Assembly: GCA_003157945.1 (NCBI GenBank)
Contig: PMFY01000274.1
Coordinates: 1-5,323, forward strand
DNA: 5,323 nucleotides
Source: Acidimicrobiaceae bacterium
Lineage (GTDB): Bacteria; Actinomycetota; Acidimicrobiia; Acidimicrobiales; RAAP-2
Reading direction: 5' to 3'
Position numbers and translations under genes: made by a program. Positions within the stretch are counted from its first letter, which is position 1; every line of letters starts with the position of its first letter. This document shows, in pieces, positions 1-5,063 of the stretch. The notes beneath the pieces were generated by a model that was not told where the DNA came from, made no database searches, and worked only from the letters and a program-made list of their open reading frames with translations.

Positions 1-240
1 CAGGGCGGCTACTGGTTGGCGGCCTCCGACGGCGGGGTCTTCTCCTACGGCGATGCCGGGTTCCATGGATCGATGGGCGGTGTGCCCCTCACCCGACCGG
101 TGGTGGGCATGGCCGCCACGCCCGATGGGCACGGTTATTGGCTGGTGGCGAGCGACGGTGGGATCTTCGCGTTCAACGCACCGTTCTACGGGAGCCTCGG
201 CGGATCCGGCGTGACGGACGTCGCCGGAATGGCCACGTAG
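1..240 (+). CDS. C-terminal end of a repeat protein of the [14 protein letters not shown] type (5' end outside the window)
   Basis: The reading frame is open from base 1 and stops at TAG 238-240, giving the last 79 residues of a longer protein. It holds two copies of a repeat of about 42 residues, each with a G-Y-W-L core, a S-D-G-G turn, F-S-Y or F-A-F, then F-H/Y-G-S-M/L-G-G. Copy 1 covers about residues 1-31 (its start is cut off) and copy 2 about 32-72. The end, DVAGMAT, resembles the first strand of another copy (compare PVVGMAAT in copy 2), so the protein stops just inside a third unit. The same repeat forms the C-terminal half of the NlpC/P60 protein at 1048-2226. Such repeats usually sit in exported actinobacterial proteins; a blade-like beta structure is plausible but is inference. 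The N-terminal domain, and so the activity, cannot be seen. The gene converges on the flavoprotein gene with 19 bases between stops. Confidence 0.85.
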   Translation, partial: QGGYWLAASDGGVFSYGDAGFHGSMGGVPLTRPVVGMAATPDGHGYWLVASDGGIFAFNAPFYGSLGGSGVTDVAGMAT

Positions 241-257
241 GTCCGGACGGGCGGACC
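240..257. terminator. Short GC hairpin between two convergent stop codons
   Basis: GGTCCG (240-245) and CGGACC (252-257) form a perfect 6-bp stem with a 6-base loop. The stem begins on the last base of the + strand stop codon and ends 2 bases before the - strand stop at 260-262. Its position between two converging genes suggests a shared, bidirectional transcription end. No T-run follows on either strand, so it is not a classical intrinsic terminator; U-less GC hairpins are often proposed to serve this role in actinobacteria. It could also be a chance pairing in GC-rich DNA. Confidence 0.35.
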
Positions 258-259
258 GT

Positions 260-994
260 TCAGGAGCGGTACTCGGGATTCGGGAAGTCGAACCGCGTGC
301 CGGCGTCCCACTCCTGGCGTTGGTTGCCGTAGGCCGGGAACCCGCCGGCCGACTTCAACAGCGCGGCCAGGTGGAGCAGGTTCCACGTCATGAACGTGGT
401 GTTGCGGTTGGTGAACTCGTTGTCGAAGCCGACCCGGCTGCCGTCCTCGAGCTCGTCGCCGTAGCTGGGACCGGGACCCGCCTCGCCGATCCATCCGGCG
501 TCGGCCTGGGGCGGGACGCAGCAGCCGATGTGCTGGAGGCTGTAGAGCACGTTCGAGGCGCAGTGCTTGATCCCGTCCTCGTTACCTGTGATCAGGCACC
601 CTCCGACCTTGCCGTAGTAGAGCCACTGGCCCTTGTCGTTCAGTTCGCCGGAGTGGGCGTAGAGGCGCTCGATGACCTTCTTCGTCTCACTGCTGTTGTC
701 ACCGAGCCAGATCGGTCCGGCGATCACCAGGATGTCCGCGGCCAGCACCCGCGCGAACAGCTCGGGCCACGCGTCCTCCGCCCAGCCGTGCTCGCGCATG
801 TCCGGGTACACACCGGTGGCGATGGCGTGGTCGACGGACCGGAACTGGTCCACGGCCACACCCTGCTTGGCCATGATCGACGCGCTCACGTCGATGAGGC
901 GCTGCGTGTGGCTCACCTCCGGGGAGCGGGTCAGCGTCGTGTTGATGAACAACGCGGACAGGTCGGGGAACAGCTGGCGGTCGTCGGTGGTCAT
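260..994 (-). CDS. Flavodoxin-family / NADPH-dependent FMN reductase-like protein
   Basis: This is a 244-residue cytoplasmic protein with no signal peptide or membrane helix. It looks like the flavodoxin-like fold that binds FMN and passes electrons from NAD(P)H. A first beta strand (about 13-18, ALFINT) leads into a polar loop T-T-L-T-R-S-P (19-25) where this family holds the FMN phosphate. The strand DILVIAGPIWLG (88-99) gives the G-P-I-W-x-G loop that normally packs against the flavin ring, and GGCLITGNED (131-140) matches the third flavin-contact loop. The C-terminal third (about 165-244) is longer than in small flavodoxins and rich in aromatic and acidic residues. The ATG at 994 is supported by GGAGGG (complement of 1005-1010) 10 bases upstream. 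The gene lies 53 bases downstream of the NlpC/P60 gene on the same strand, so co-transcription is possible. The substrate is unknown; quinone, nitro-compound or iron reduction are all possible for the family. Confidence 0.85.
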   Translation of the reverse strand: MTTDDRQLFPDLSALFINTTLTRSPEVSHTQRLIDVSASIMAKQGVAVDQFRSVDHAIATGVYPDMREHGWAEDAWPELFARVLAADILVIAGPIWLGDNSSETKKVIERLYAHSGELNDKGQWLYYGKVGGCLITGNEDGIKHCASNVLYSLQHIGCCVPPQADAGWIGEAGPGPSYGDELEDGSRVGFDNEFTNRNTTFMTWNLLHLAALLKSAGGFPAYGNQRQEWDAGTRFDFPNPEYRS

Positions 995-1041
995 GTTGGT
1001 CAGTCCCTCCGGGTCGCTGGTCGTTACGGCGCCGCTCGGGC

Positions 1042-1058
1042 GGGCGGTCAGACCGCCC
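1042..1058 (-). terminator. Strong hairpin straddling the stop codon of the NlpC/P60 gene
   Basis: GGGCGGT (1042-1048) and ACCGCCC (1052-1058) are perfect complements around a 3-base centre, giving a 7-bp, nearly all-GC stem. The TGA stop of the peptidase gene (1050-1048) lies in the centre and at the stem edge. No T-run follows in the direction of transcription. It may attenuate transcription between the peptidase and the flavoprotein gene 53 bases further on, or protect the 3' end of the peptidase message. Termination is inferred from position and stem strength only. Confidence 0.4.
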
Positions 1059-2226
1059 CGTAGAAGGGTGCGTCGAAGCTGAAGACCCCGCCGTCGCTGG
1101 CCACCAGCCAGTATCCCCCGGTCGTGGAGTCGACGGCCATGCCCATGACCGGCGCATTGAGCGCCGTGCCGCCCATCGACCCGAGGAAGCCGGCGGCCCC
1201 TTCGTTGAACACCCCGCCGTCGGAGGCGACGAACCAGTAGCCCTGCCCGTCGGGGAGTGCCGTCATCCCGTTGACCGGGCGGTTGAGGCGGAGGCCGCCG
1301 GTGCTCCCGAGGAAGGGCGCGTCGAAGGCGAAGATCCCCCCGTCGGTGGCCACCAGCCAGTAGCCGCCGGTGGCGTCGTCGGCGCTCATGCCCACCACCG
1401 GCTGATTGAGCCGCTGGCCGCCCATCGAGCCGTGGAAGGTGGCGTCCCCGAAGGCGAAGATGCCGCCGTCGGCGGCCACCAGCCAGTAGCCCCTGCCGTC
1501 CGCCGTCGCCACGATGTGGGCGATCGGGGCGTTGAGGGCGTGGCCGGCGAGCGAGCCGTAGGAGACGGCCCCGCCGTACGCGGACACACCCCCGGCGGCG
1601 TCGGTCAACCAGTACCCCTTGCCGTCCGACAGCGACGCCATCCCGACCACCGGAGTCGGGGTCCAGTAGCGGATGGCGCCGTCGTAGGAGTAGATGGTGG
1701 ACAGGTAGGCCATCGAGTGCTCCTGGACCGGTTGCTGTTGGCCGATGGCGTCCCACACCATCCCGTTCCCCGCGTAGATCCCGGAGTGGGAGAACCCGTC
1801 GAGGCTGCCGCCCCAGTAGGTGGCGTCACCCGGGAGCAGGTCGGCCGCGTCCTGGGCGATGGTCCCGCTCGGCAGGATGACCGTCCCCACCCCCGTGGGC
1901 TGGCTGCCGTCGCCCGGCAGCGCGATGCCCGTGGCCTGGTAGACGGCGTACTGGACCAGGCTCATGCAGTCGAAGCCCTTGGCGCCCGGGCCGCACCCCG
2001 GTTCGTTCACTCCGCCGTTGGTCGGGCCGTTGATCCCTCCCCCGCCGTCGCAGTAGGGCACGCCCGCCTCGGAGGCGGCGAACGCCGCGATCTGGTCGCC
2101 GACGGTGGCGGCCGCGGCGTGCTGCACCTCCACCGACAGGCCCACCCCGGTCATGGCCACGAGGAGGAGGAGCGGGGCTCCGACCCACCTCGTCGCCCGG
2201 GCCAGCTTCGATCGCCGCGCAGTCAT
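1048..2226 (-). CDS. Secreted NlpC/P60 cell-wall peptidase with C-terminal [10 protein letters not shown] repeats
   Basis: This 392-residue exported protein probably cleaves peptide stems of peptidoglycan. Residues 1-40 form a signal peptide: basic start (R4, R5, K7, R10, R13), hydrophobic core 17-30, and a likely cut after A38-A39-A40. The NlpC/P60 domain spans about 41-188. Its nucleophile is C87 in GFDCMSLVQYA, and the catalytic His is H147 in SHSGIYAGNGMVWDA. The third polar position, usually His 12 residues later, is D159 here. Between the conserved AGVPY (54-58) and C87 lies a longer Gly/Asn-rich stretch with C59 and C78, which could form a disulfide outside the cell. Residues 191-392 hold five repeats. 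The ATG at 2226 follows GGGAGG (complement of 2233-2238) with 6 bases between. The gene is divergent from the oxidoreductase gene and may be transcribed with the flavoprotein gene. Family assignment is firm; exact bond cleaved and wall ligand of the repeats are unknown. Confidence 0.92.
   Translation of the reverse strand: MTARRSKLARATRWVGAPLLLLVAMTGVGLSVEVQHAAAATVGDQIAAFAASEAGVPYCDGGGGINGPTNGGVNEPGCGPGAKGFDCMSLVQYAVYQATGIALPGDGSQPTGVGTVILPSGTIAQDAADLLPGDATYWGGSLDGFSHSGIYAGNGMVWDAIGQQQPVQEHSMAYLSTIYSYDGAIRYWTPTPVVGMASLSDGKGYWLTDAAGGVSAYGGAVSYGSLAGHALNAPIAHIVATADGRGYWLVAADGGIFAFGDATFHGSMGGQRLNQPVVGMSADDATGGYWLVATDGGIFAFDAPFLGSTGGLRLNRPVNGMTALPDGQGYWFVASDGGVFNEGAAGFLGSMGGTALNAPVMGMAVDSTTGGYWLVASDGGVFSFDAPFYGAV
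1051..1656 (-). repeat. Five tandem protein repeats of about 41-42 residues in the NlpC/P60 protein
   Basis: Repeats run at residues 191-232, 233-274, 275-315, 316-357 and 358-392. The shared pattern is P-V-x-G-M, a variable D-G-x or T-G turn, G-Y-W-L/F-V-A, S/A/T-D-G-G-I/V-F, then a short strand and F-x-G-S-M-G-G-x-x-L-N. The first copy is the most diverged (T-D-A-A-G-G-V-S-A-Y). The last is cut short, ending F-Y-G-A-V before the usual G-G-x-x-L-N. Copies 3 and 5 share the T-G-G-Y-W form, while 1, 2 and 4 share D-G-x-G-Y-W, an alternation that hints at duplication of two-repeat units. Regular length and alternating strands and turns suggest a propeller-like or solenoid beta fold; this is inference. 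Confidence 0.85.
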
Positions 2227-2341
2227 CCTTCGCCTCCCGGGGTCCGACGGTCATCAGGTCGGCACCAGTATCGGCACATCTGACCCGGTTCCGGAGTGAT
2301 CCGACGGTTGCAATCCGTTCGACGGCCCGACGGTCCGCCCA

Positions 2342-2372
2342 CCGGATCGGCGGCGCGGGCGTCCCGATCCGG
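2342..2372. repeat. Perfect 9-bp inverted repeat with 13-base spacer
   Basis: CCGGATCGG (2342-2350) and CCGATCCGG (2364-2372) are exact reverse complements. The spacer is 13 bases of GC-rich sequence. As DNA it could be a two-half-site operator; as RNA on the peptidase strand it could form a stem in a long 5' leader. It shares the CCGGAT core with the dyad 20 bases to the right, which favours the operator reading. Confidence 0.55.
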
Positions 2373-2392
2373 CATCGGCCGGGCACCCGACC

Positions 2393-2405
2393 CCGGATGA
2401 TCCGG
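2393..2405. promoter_or_regulatory. Candidate operator: CCGGAT-G-ATCCGG dyad
   Basis: CCGGAT (2393-2398) and ATCCGG (2400-2405) form a perfect dyad around one G. A second pairing, CCCGACC (2386-2392) with GGTCGGG (2404-2410), nearly shares its centre. It lies at the place expected for the -35 element of the putative oxidoreductase promoter (TAAGGT at 2419), so a bound protein there would be expected to block transcription. The regulator is not encoded within the window. Confidence 0.4.
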
Positions 2406-2418
2406 TCGGGGCCCACCG

Positions 2419-2424
2419 TAAGGT
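2419..2424 (+). promoter_or_regulatory. Putative -10 box (TAAGGT) of the oxidoreductase gene
   Basis: TAAGGT fits the actinobacterial TANNNT -10 form and is identical to the box before the gene at 3450. It would place the transcript start near A2431 and give a 5' leader of about 36 bases. The -35 region is not recognisable (GATGAT at 17-base spacing), which would fit a promoter needing an activator or covered by a repressor at the overlapping dyad. Confidence 0.35.
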
Positions 2425-2466
2425 GCGGACAGGAAGCCGACGTCGACCACGGTGAATCGAGGACCA

Positions 2467-3396
2467 ATGACCGCTACCGCCCGGGCCGTGCGTTTCGACC
2501 GGTACGGCGACCGTGACGTGCTGTACGTGGGGGAGATCCCGATGCCCGTCCCCGCCCCGGGCCAGGTGGTGGTGGAGGTACGGGCCGCCGGCATCAACCC
2601 GGGGGAGACGTCGATCCGCGAGGGCCGACTGCACGACCGGTTCCCGGCCACCTTCCCCTCCGGCGAGGGCAGCGATCTCGCCGGCGTGGTCACCGCGGTC
2701 GGCGATGGTGTCGACCGGTGGGCGACGGGTGACGAGGTCCTCGGGTTCTCGTGGGAGCGGTCCAGCCATGCCAGCCACGTGGCGGTGCCGGCCGAGCAGC
2801 TGGTCCGCAAGCCGCCCGGGCTCAGCTGGGAGGTCGCCGGGTCGCTGTACGTGGCCGGGTGCACGGCGTTCGCCGCGGTACGGGCCGTGGGTGCCGCCCC
2901 CGGTGACACCGTGGCGGTGTCGGCGGCCACCGGCGGTGTCGGCAGCCTCGTCGTGCAGCTGCTCCGGGTCCGGGGAGCGCAGGCCCTGGGCATCGCCTCG
3001 GCGGCGAACGCCGGGTGGCTCACGGCCCACGGGGCGGTACCCGTCCCCTACGGCGACGACTTGGAGGACCGCCTGCGGGCGGCGGCGCCGGACGGCGTCG
3101 ACGCCTTCATCGACCTGTTCGGCCCCGAGTACGTCCAGCTGGCCGTCGACCTCGGTGTCGACCCGGATCGGATCGACACCGTCATCTCGTTCGAGAAGGC
3201 GGCGGAGGTCGGGGCCCGGACGGAGGGCAGCGCCGCGGGGTCCACACCCGAGGTCCTGACCGAGCTCGCCGATCTCCTGGCGTCGGGAGCCATCGAGATG
3301 CCGGTTGCGGCCACGTTCCCGCTCGAGCAGGTCGGCGACGCCTTCGAGATGCTCGAGCACCGCCACACCCGAGGCAAGATCGTACTGGTCCCCTGA
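2467..3396 (+). CDS. Zinc-free NADP-dependent quinone oxidoreductase-type MDR protein
   Basis: This 309-residue soluble protein belongs to the medium-chain dehydrogenase/reductase superfamily and is close to quinone oxidoreductases (Qor-like), which move hydride from NADPH to quinones or enones. The GroES-like catalytic domain covers about 1-120, with AGINPGETSIREG (41-53) and the G-x-D-x-A-G-x-V-x-x-V-G signature (67-79, GSDLAGVVTAVGD). The Rossmann nucleotide loop is A-T-G-G-V-G at 154-159. The C-terminal FPLEQVGDAFEMLEHRHTRGKIVL (284-307, about) is typical of the family. The usual catalytic-zinc Cys/His and the four-Cys structural zinc site are absent; the only Cys is C132. ATG 2467 is chosen because homologous proteins begin near ARAVRFDRYG; GAGGA (2459-2463) lies close upstream with only 3 bases between. 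A GTG at 2452 is in frame but lacks a well-placed ribosome site. The physiological substrate is unknown. Confidence 0.9.
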   Translation: MTATARAVRFDRYGDRDVLYVGEIPMPVPAPGQVVVEVRAAGINPGETSIREGRLHDRFPATFPSGEGSDLAGVVTAVGDGVDRWATGDEVLGFSWERSSHASHVAVPAEQLVRKPPGLSWEVAGSLYVAGCTAFAAVRAVGAAPGDTVAVSAATGGVGSLVVQLLRVRGAQALGIASAANAGWLTAHGAVPVPYGDDLEDRLRAAAPDGVDAFIDLFGPEYVQLAVDLGVDPDRIDTVISFEKAAEVGARTEGSAAGSTPEVLTELADLLASGAIEMPVAATFPLEQVGDAFEMLEHRHTRGKIVLVP

Positions 3397-3414
3397 TCGA
3401 CCGGCCCGACGCCG

Positions 3415-3443
3415 TCCACCGCCGGGTGCCGGGGTCCTAAGGT
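3415..3443 (+). promoter_or_regulatory. Putative promoter of the 165-residue membrane protein, possibly leaderless
   Basis: TAAGGT (3438-3443) lies 6 bases before the ATG at 3450, the spacing expected when transcription begins at the A of the start codon. TCCACC (3415-3420) at 17-base spacing matches half of the TTGACA -35 form. Leaderless genes with this layout are common in actinobacteria. An alternative is that AAGG (3439-3442) is a weak ribosome site 7 bases before the ATG and the gene is read from the oxidoreductase promoter. Confidence 0.45.
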
Positions 3444-3449
3444 CTGGCC

Positions 3450-3947
3450 ATGTCCCCGCCCGAGGGTGGCGCACCGTCGCCGCGGATCGAGGCGCTCGAG
3501 GCCGCCGCGACCACCCTCGAGCTCGAGGAGCCGGAACTCGTCGCCACGGCGACCGCCGACTGCGTGGCGCGGGCCGAACGCGAGCTCCGGGACGGCACGC
3601 CACGGGGGAAGGCGTACGTGCTCGGACTCCGTGACCTGACCGTCGAGCAGCCGCCTCTCGGCATCGCCGTGGCCCGCTCCCTCGGTCTCGAGCACATCGT
3701 CGGGGACCTGCTGGACGGGACCTCCGTGGACGGTGTCCCCGGTATCGGACCCGATGGCCAGGTCCTGGCGCCGAGTCCCTCCGACCGGCGCCGGCGCCGG
3801 GGCGCCGTCCTGGTGCTGCTGGGCGGCATCGTGCTCCTCGTCGGCGCCACCGCGGCCGACTCGCTCTCCCTCGTGTGGGTGATCGTGTGGACGGTCGGCT
3901 CGTTCGCCCTGATCTTCGGCGGCCTCCGCGACGTCCTCCACCGCTGA
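3450..3947 (+). CDS. Hypothetical protein with C-terminal two-helix membrane anchor
   Basis: I do not recognise a family for this 165-residue protein. Residues 11-50 look helical and acidic (IEALEAAATTLELEEPELV), followed by a soluble stretch to about 110 that includes AYVLGLRDL (55-63) and GIAVARSLGLEHIVGDLLDG (71-90). Five arginines (113-117) precede a membrane helix at about 118-136, and a second follows at about 139-158, ending in GGLRDVLHR. By the positive-inside rule both the N-terminal domain and the C-terminus face the cytoplasm, with a short outside loop near D138. There are no catalytic motifs and one Cys (C38). Codon use is GC-rich as in its neighbours, supporting a real gene. It starts 53 bases after the oxidoreductase gene, probably with its own promoter, and converges on the desaturase gene, with 51 bases (3948-3998) between stops that hold no clear terminator. 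A role in anchoring or sensing at the membrane is only a guess. Confidence 0.72.
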   Translation: MSPPEGGAPSPRIEALEAAATTLELEEPELVATATADCVARAERELRDGTPRGKAYVLGLRDLTVEQPPLGIAVARSLGLEHIVGDLLDGTSVDGVPGIGPDGQVLAPSPSDRRRRRGAVLVLLGGIVLLVGATAADSLSLVWVIVWTVGSFALIFGGLRDVLHR

Positions 3948-3998
3948 GCCCGACGTCGACGGCCCCCGGTCGCCACCCACCCGATGGGCGGGGCCCAG

Positions 3999-5063
3999 CT
4001 ACCCGACGGTGCCGACGCCGGCCCCGCCCACCGCCCGGAGGTGGAGGACGACGTCCCGGTAGGCATGGCGCAGGCTCTGTTCGGCGTAGGGGATCTGCTC
4101 CTCCACGCAGTAGGCCCGGACCACGGCCCTGGCCCGACGCAGATTGGCCCGGGGCATCGTCGGGAACAGGTGGTGTTCGATCTGGCTGTCCAGGCCACCG
4201 AACAGGAACCCGACCATGGCGGATCCGGCCAGGTTGCGTGAGCTCTGGACCTGTCGGCGCAGGAAGCCCAGGCGGTCGTCCCGGTCGGAGGTGGGCATGC
4301 CCACGTGGTTGGGGAGGAAGCTGGCACCGAGGTAGAAGCCGAACAGGGCCTGGGAGACGACGATGAAGGCGACGGCCCGCAGCGGCGACAGCACGAGGAA
4401 CGGCGAGACGAAGAAGATGCCGGCGTGCAGCACCAGCAGTCCCGACTCCACCAGGGCGGCCCGGTCACGACGGTGCGCCAGTGCCCGCACGCTGGCCACG
4501 TGGAGGTTCAGGGCCTCGAGGAACAGCAGGGGCACCAACATGAGCGTCTGGATCCCGGCGAACCACCTGCCGAACCGACCGCACGCACGTGCCTGCCCGG
4601 GGGTGAACACCAGGGCGCCCGCGGCGATGTCGGGATCCCGGTCCTCCGAGTTCGTGTGGGCGTGGTGGCGGCTGTGCTTGGCGAGCCACCACCCGAAGCT
4701 GAACCCGCTGAGCAGGTTGGTCAGCATCAGACCGACCGTGTCGTTGGCCCGGCGGCGGGCCCAGATCTGGCGATGGCCCGCATCGTGGCCGAGGAAGCCG
4801 ATCTGGGCCAGCACGAAGGCGAGGCCGACCGCCGCCAGCAGGCTCCACCAGCTGTCGCCGACGACGATGACGGTGGCGACCACGGCGGCCAGGCCGGCCA
4901 CCACGATCGGGATCTTCACGGCGTAGTAGCCGCCACGACGGGCGAGCAGGCCCCGGTCACGCACCCGCCGCGACAGCTCGGCGAACTCCCCGCGCCGCGC
5001 CGCGCCCGCCGTGGGCGCTCCGTCCCCGTCCCCCTCCACCGTGGCCGTGGCCGTGGGGGCCAT
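3999..5063 (-). CDS. Membrane fatty acid desaturase (three histidine boxes)
   Basis: This 354-residue integral membrane enzyme is of the di-iron fatty acid desaturase family, which uses O2 and electrons to place double bonds in acyl chains. The iron-binding boxes are HDAGH (93-97), HSRHH (130-134) followed by AHTN, and QIEHH (294-298) followed by LFP. An extra conserved-looking H253 sits in PNHVGM. Hydrophobic segments lie at about 51-68, 73-91, 171-188, 205-225 and 229-248. The QxxHH form of the third box is typical of front-end and linoleoyl-CoA-type desaturases; there is no N-terminal cytochrome b5 domain, so electrons must come from a separate ferredoxin or reductase. Residues 1-25 are a Thr/Ala/Gly-rich tail of no clear function. 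ATG 5063 shares one base with the stop of the upstream gene (TGATG), and GGAGG (complement of 5071-5075) lies 7 bases before it, so the start is secure. Double-bond position and substrate (acyl-lipid or acyl-CoA) cannot be read from sequence. Confidence 0.93.
   Translation of the reverse strand: MAPTATATVEGDGDGAPTAGAARRGEFAELSRRVRDRGLLARRGGYYAVKIPIVVAGLAAVVATVIVVGDSWWSLLAAVGLAFVLAQIGFLGHDAGHRQIWARRRANDTVGLMLTNLLSGFSFGWWLAKHSRHHAHTNSEDRDPDIAAGALVFTPGQARACGRFGRWFAGIQTLMLVPLLFLEALNLHVASVRALAHRRDRAALVESGLLVLHAGIFFVSPFLVLSPLRAVAFIVVSQALFGFYLGASFLPNHVGMPTSDRDDRLGFLRRQVQSSRNLAGSAMVGFLFGGLDSQIEHHLFPTMPRANLRRARAVVRAYCVEEQIPYAEQSLRHAYRDVVLHLRAVGGAGVGTVG

Larger units (their letters stand above)
2227..2466. 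promoter_or_regulatory. Divergent 240-base intergenic control region, rich in CCGGAT dyads
   Basis: No coding frame here looks real. The region separates the ATG of the NlpC/P60 gene (- strand) from that of the oxidoreductase gene (+ strand). It holds a 9-bp inverted repeat (2342-2372), a CCGGAT/ATCCGG dyad (2393-2405), and a similar imperfect copy at 2291-2304 (CCGGAGTGATCCGA). CCGACGGT occurs three times (2244-2251, 2301-2308, 2327-2334). A - strand TACGGT (complement of 2415-2420) overlaps the + strand TAAGGT (2419-2424), so face-to-face -10 boxes are possible; if the - strand one is used, the peptidase message has a leader of roughly 180 bases. A small stem CCGAC/GTCGG (2244-2248, 2258-2262) lies just upstream of the peptidase ribosome binding site. 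The function of each part is inferred from position. Confidence 0.55.

Noticed and set aside
260..1756. A 498-codon open frame on the - strand that joins the flavoprotein to sequence inside the peptidase gene
   Set aside because: The upstream half is an Arg/Gly/Pro-rich out-of-frame reading of the peptidase gene, which has a clear signal peptide, active site and repeats in its own frame. The ATG at 994 has a good ribosome site, so the fusion is a GC-rich artefact.
320..2283. Long + strand open frames opposite the flavoprotein and peptidase genes (320-1063 and 1432-2283)
   Set aside because: Both are antisense to strongly supported genes and read as low-complexity Val/Gly/Arg-rich products without motifs.
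2452..2466. In-frame GTG start for the oxidoreductase gene at 2452
   Set aside because: The nearest purine-rich site (AGGAAG, 2431-2436) is 15 bases away, and the family normally begins close to the first beta strand, which favours ATG 2467.
2227..2466. c-di-AMP (ydaO-type) riboswitch before the peptidase gene
   Set aside because: The genomic context is right, but I could not find the conserved core sequence; only simple stems are visible, so no riboswitch is called.
2254..3603. A 449-codon - strand open frame opposite the oxidoreductase gene
   Set aside because: It is Arg/Gly/Pro-rich with no recognisable domain and lies antisense to a well-supported MDR gene; long antisense frames are expected at this GC content.
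3490..3700. Several CTCGAG sites clustered in the 165-residue gene and the end of the oxidoreductase gene
   Set aside because: They encode Leu-Glu pairs with the preferred codons CTC and GAG in acidic helices; no regular spacing suggests a binding array.
3787..3806. Three GGCGCC palindromes close together
   Set aside because: They lie in codons for the arginine run of the 165-residue protein and are explained by GC-rich Arg codons.
3948..3998. Terminator between the convergent 165-residue and desaturase genes
   Set aside because: Only weak or wide-looped pairings exist (CCCA/TGGG with a 5-base loop; GGCCCC/GGGGCC with a 23-base loop) and there is no T-run, so nothing definite can be called.
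3437..4468. A 343-codon - strand open frame crossing from the desaturase gene into the 165-residue gene
   Set aside because: Its composition is Ser/Arg/Pro-rich, it is out of frame with the desaturase histidine boxes, and it has no domain signature.
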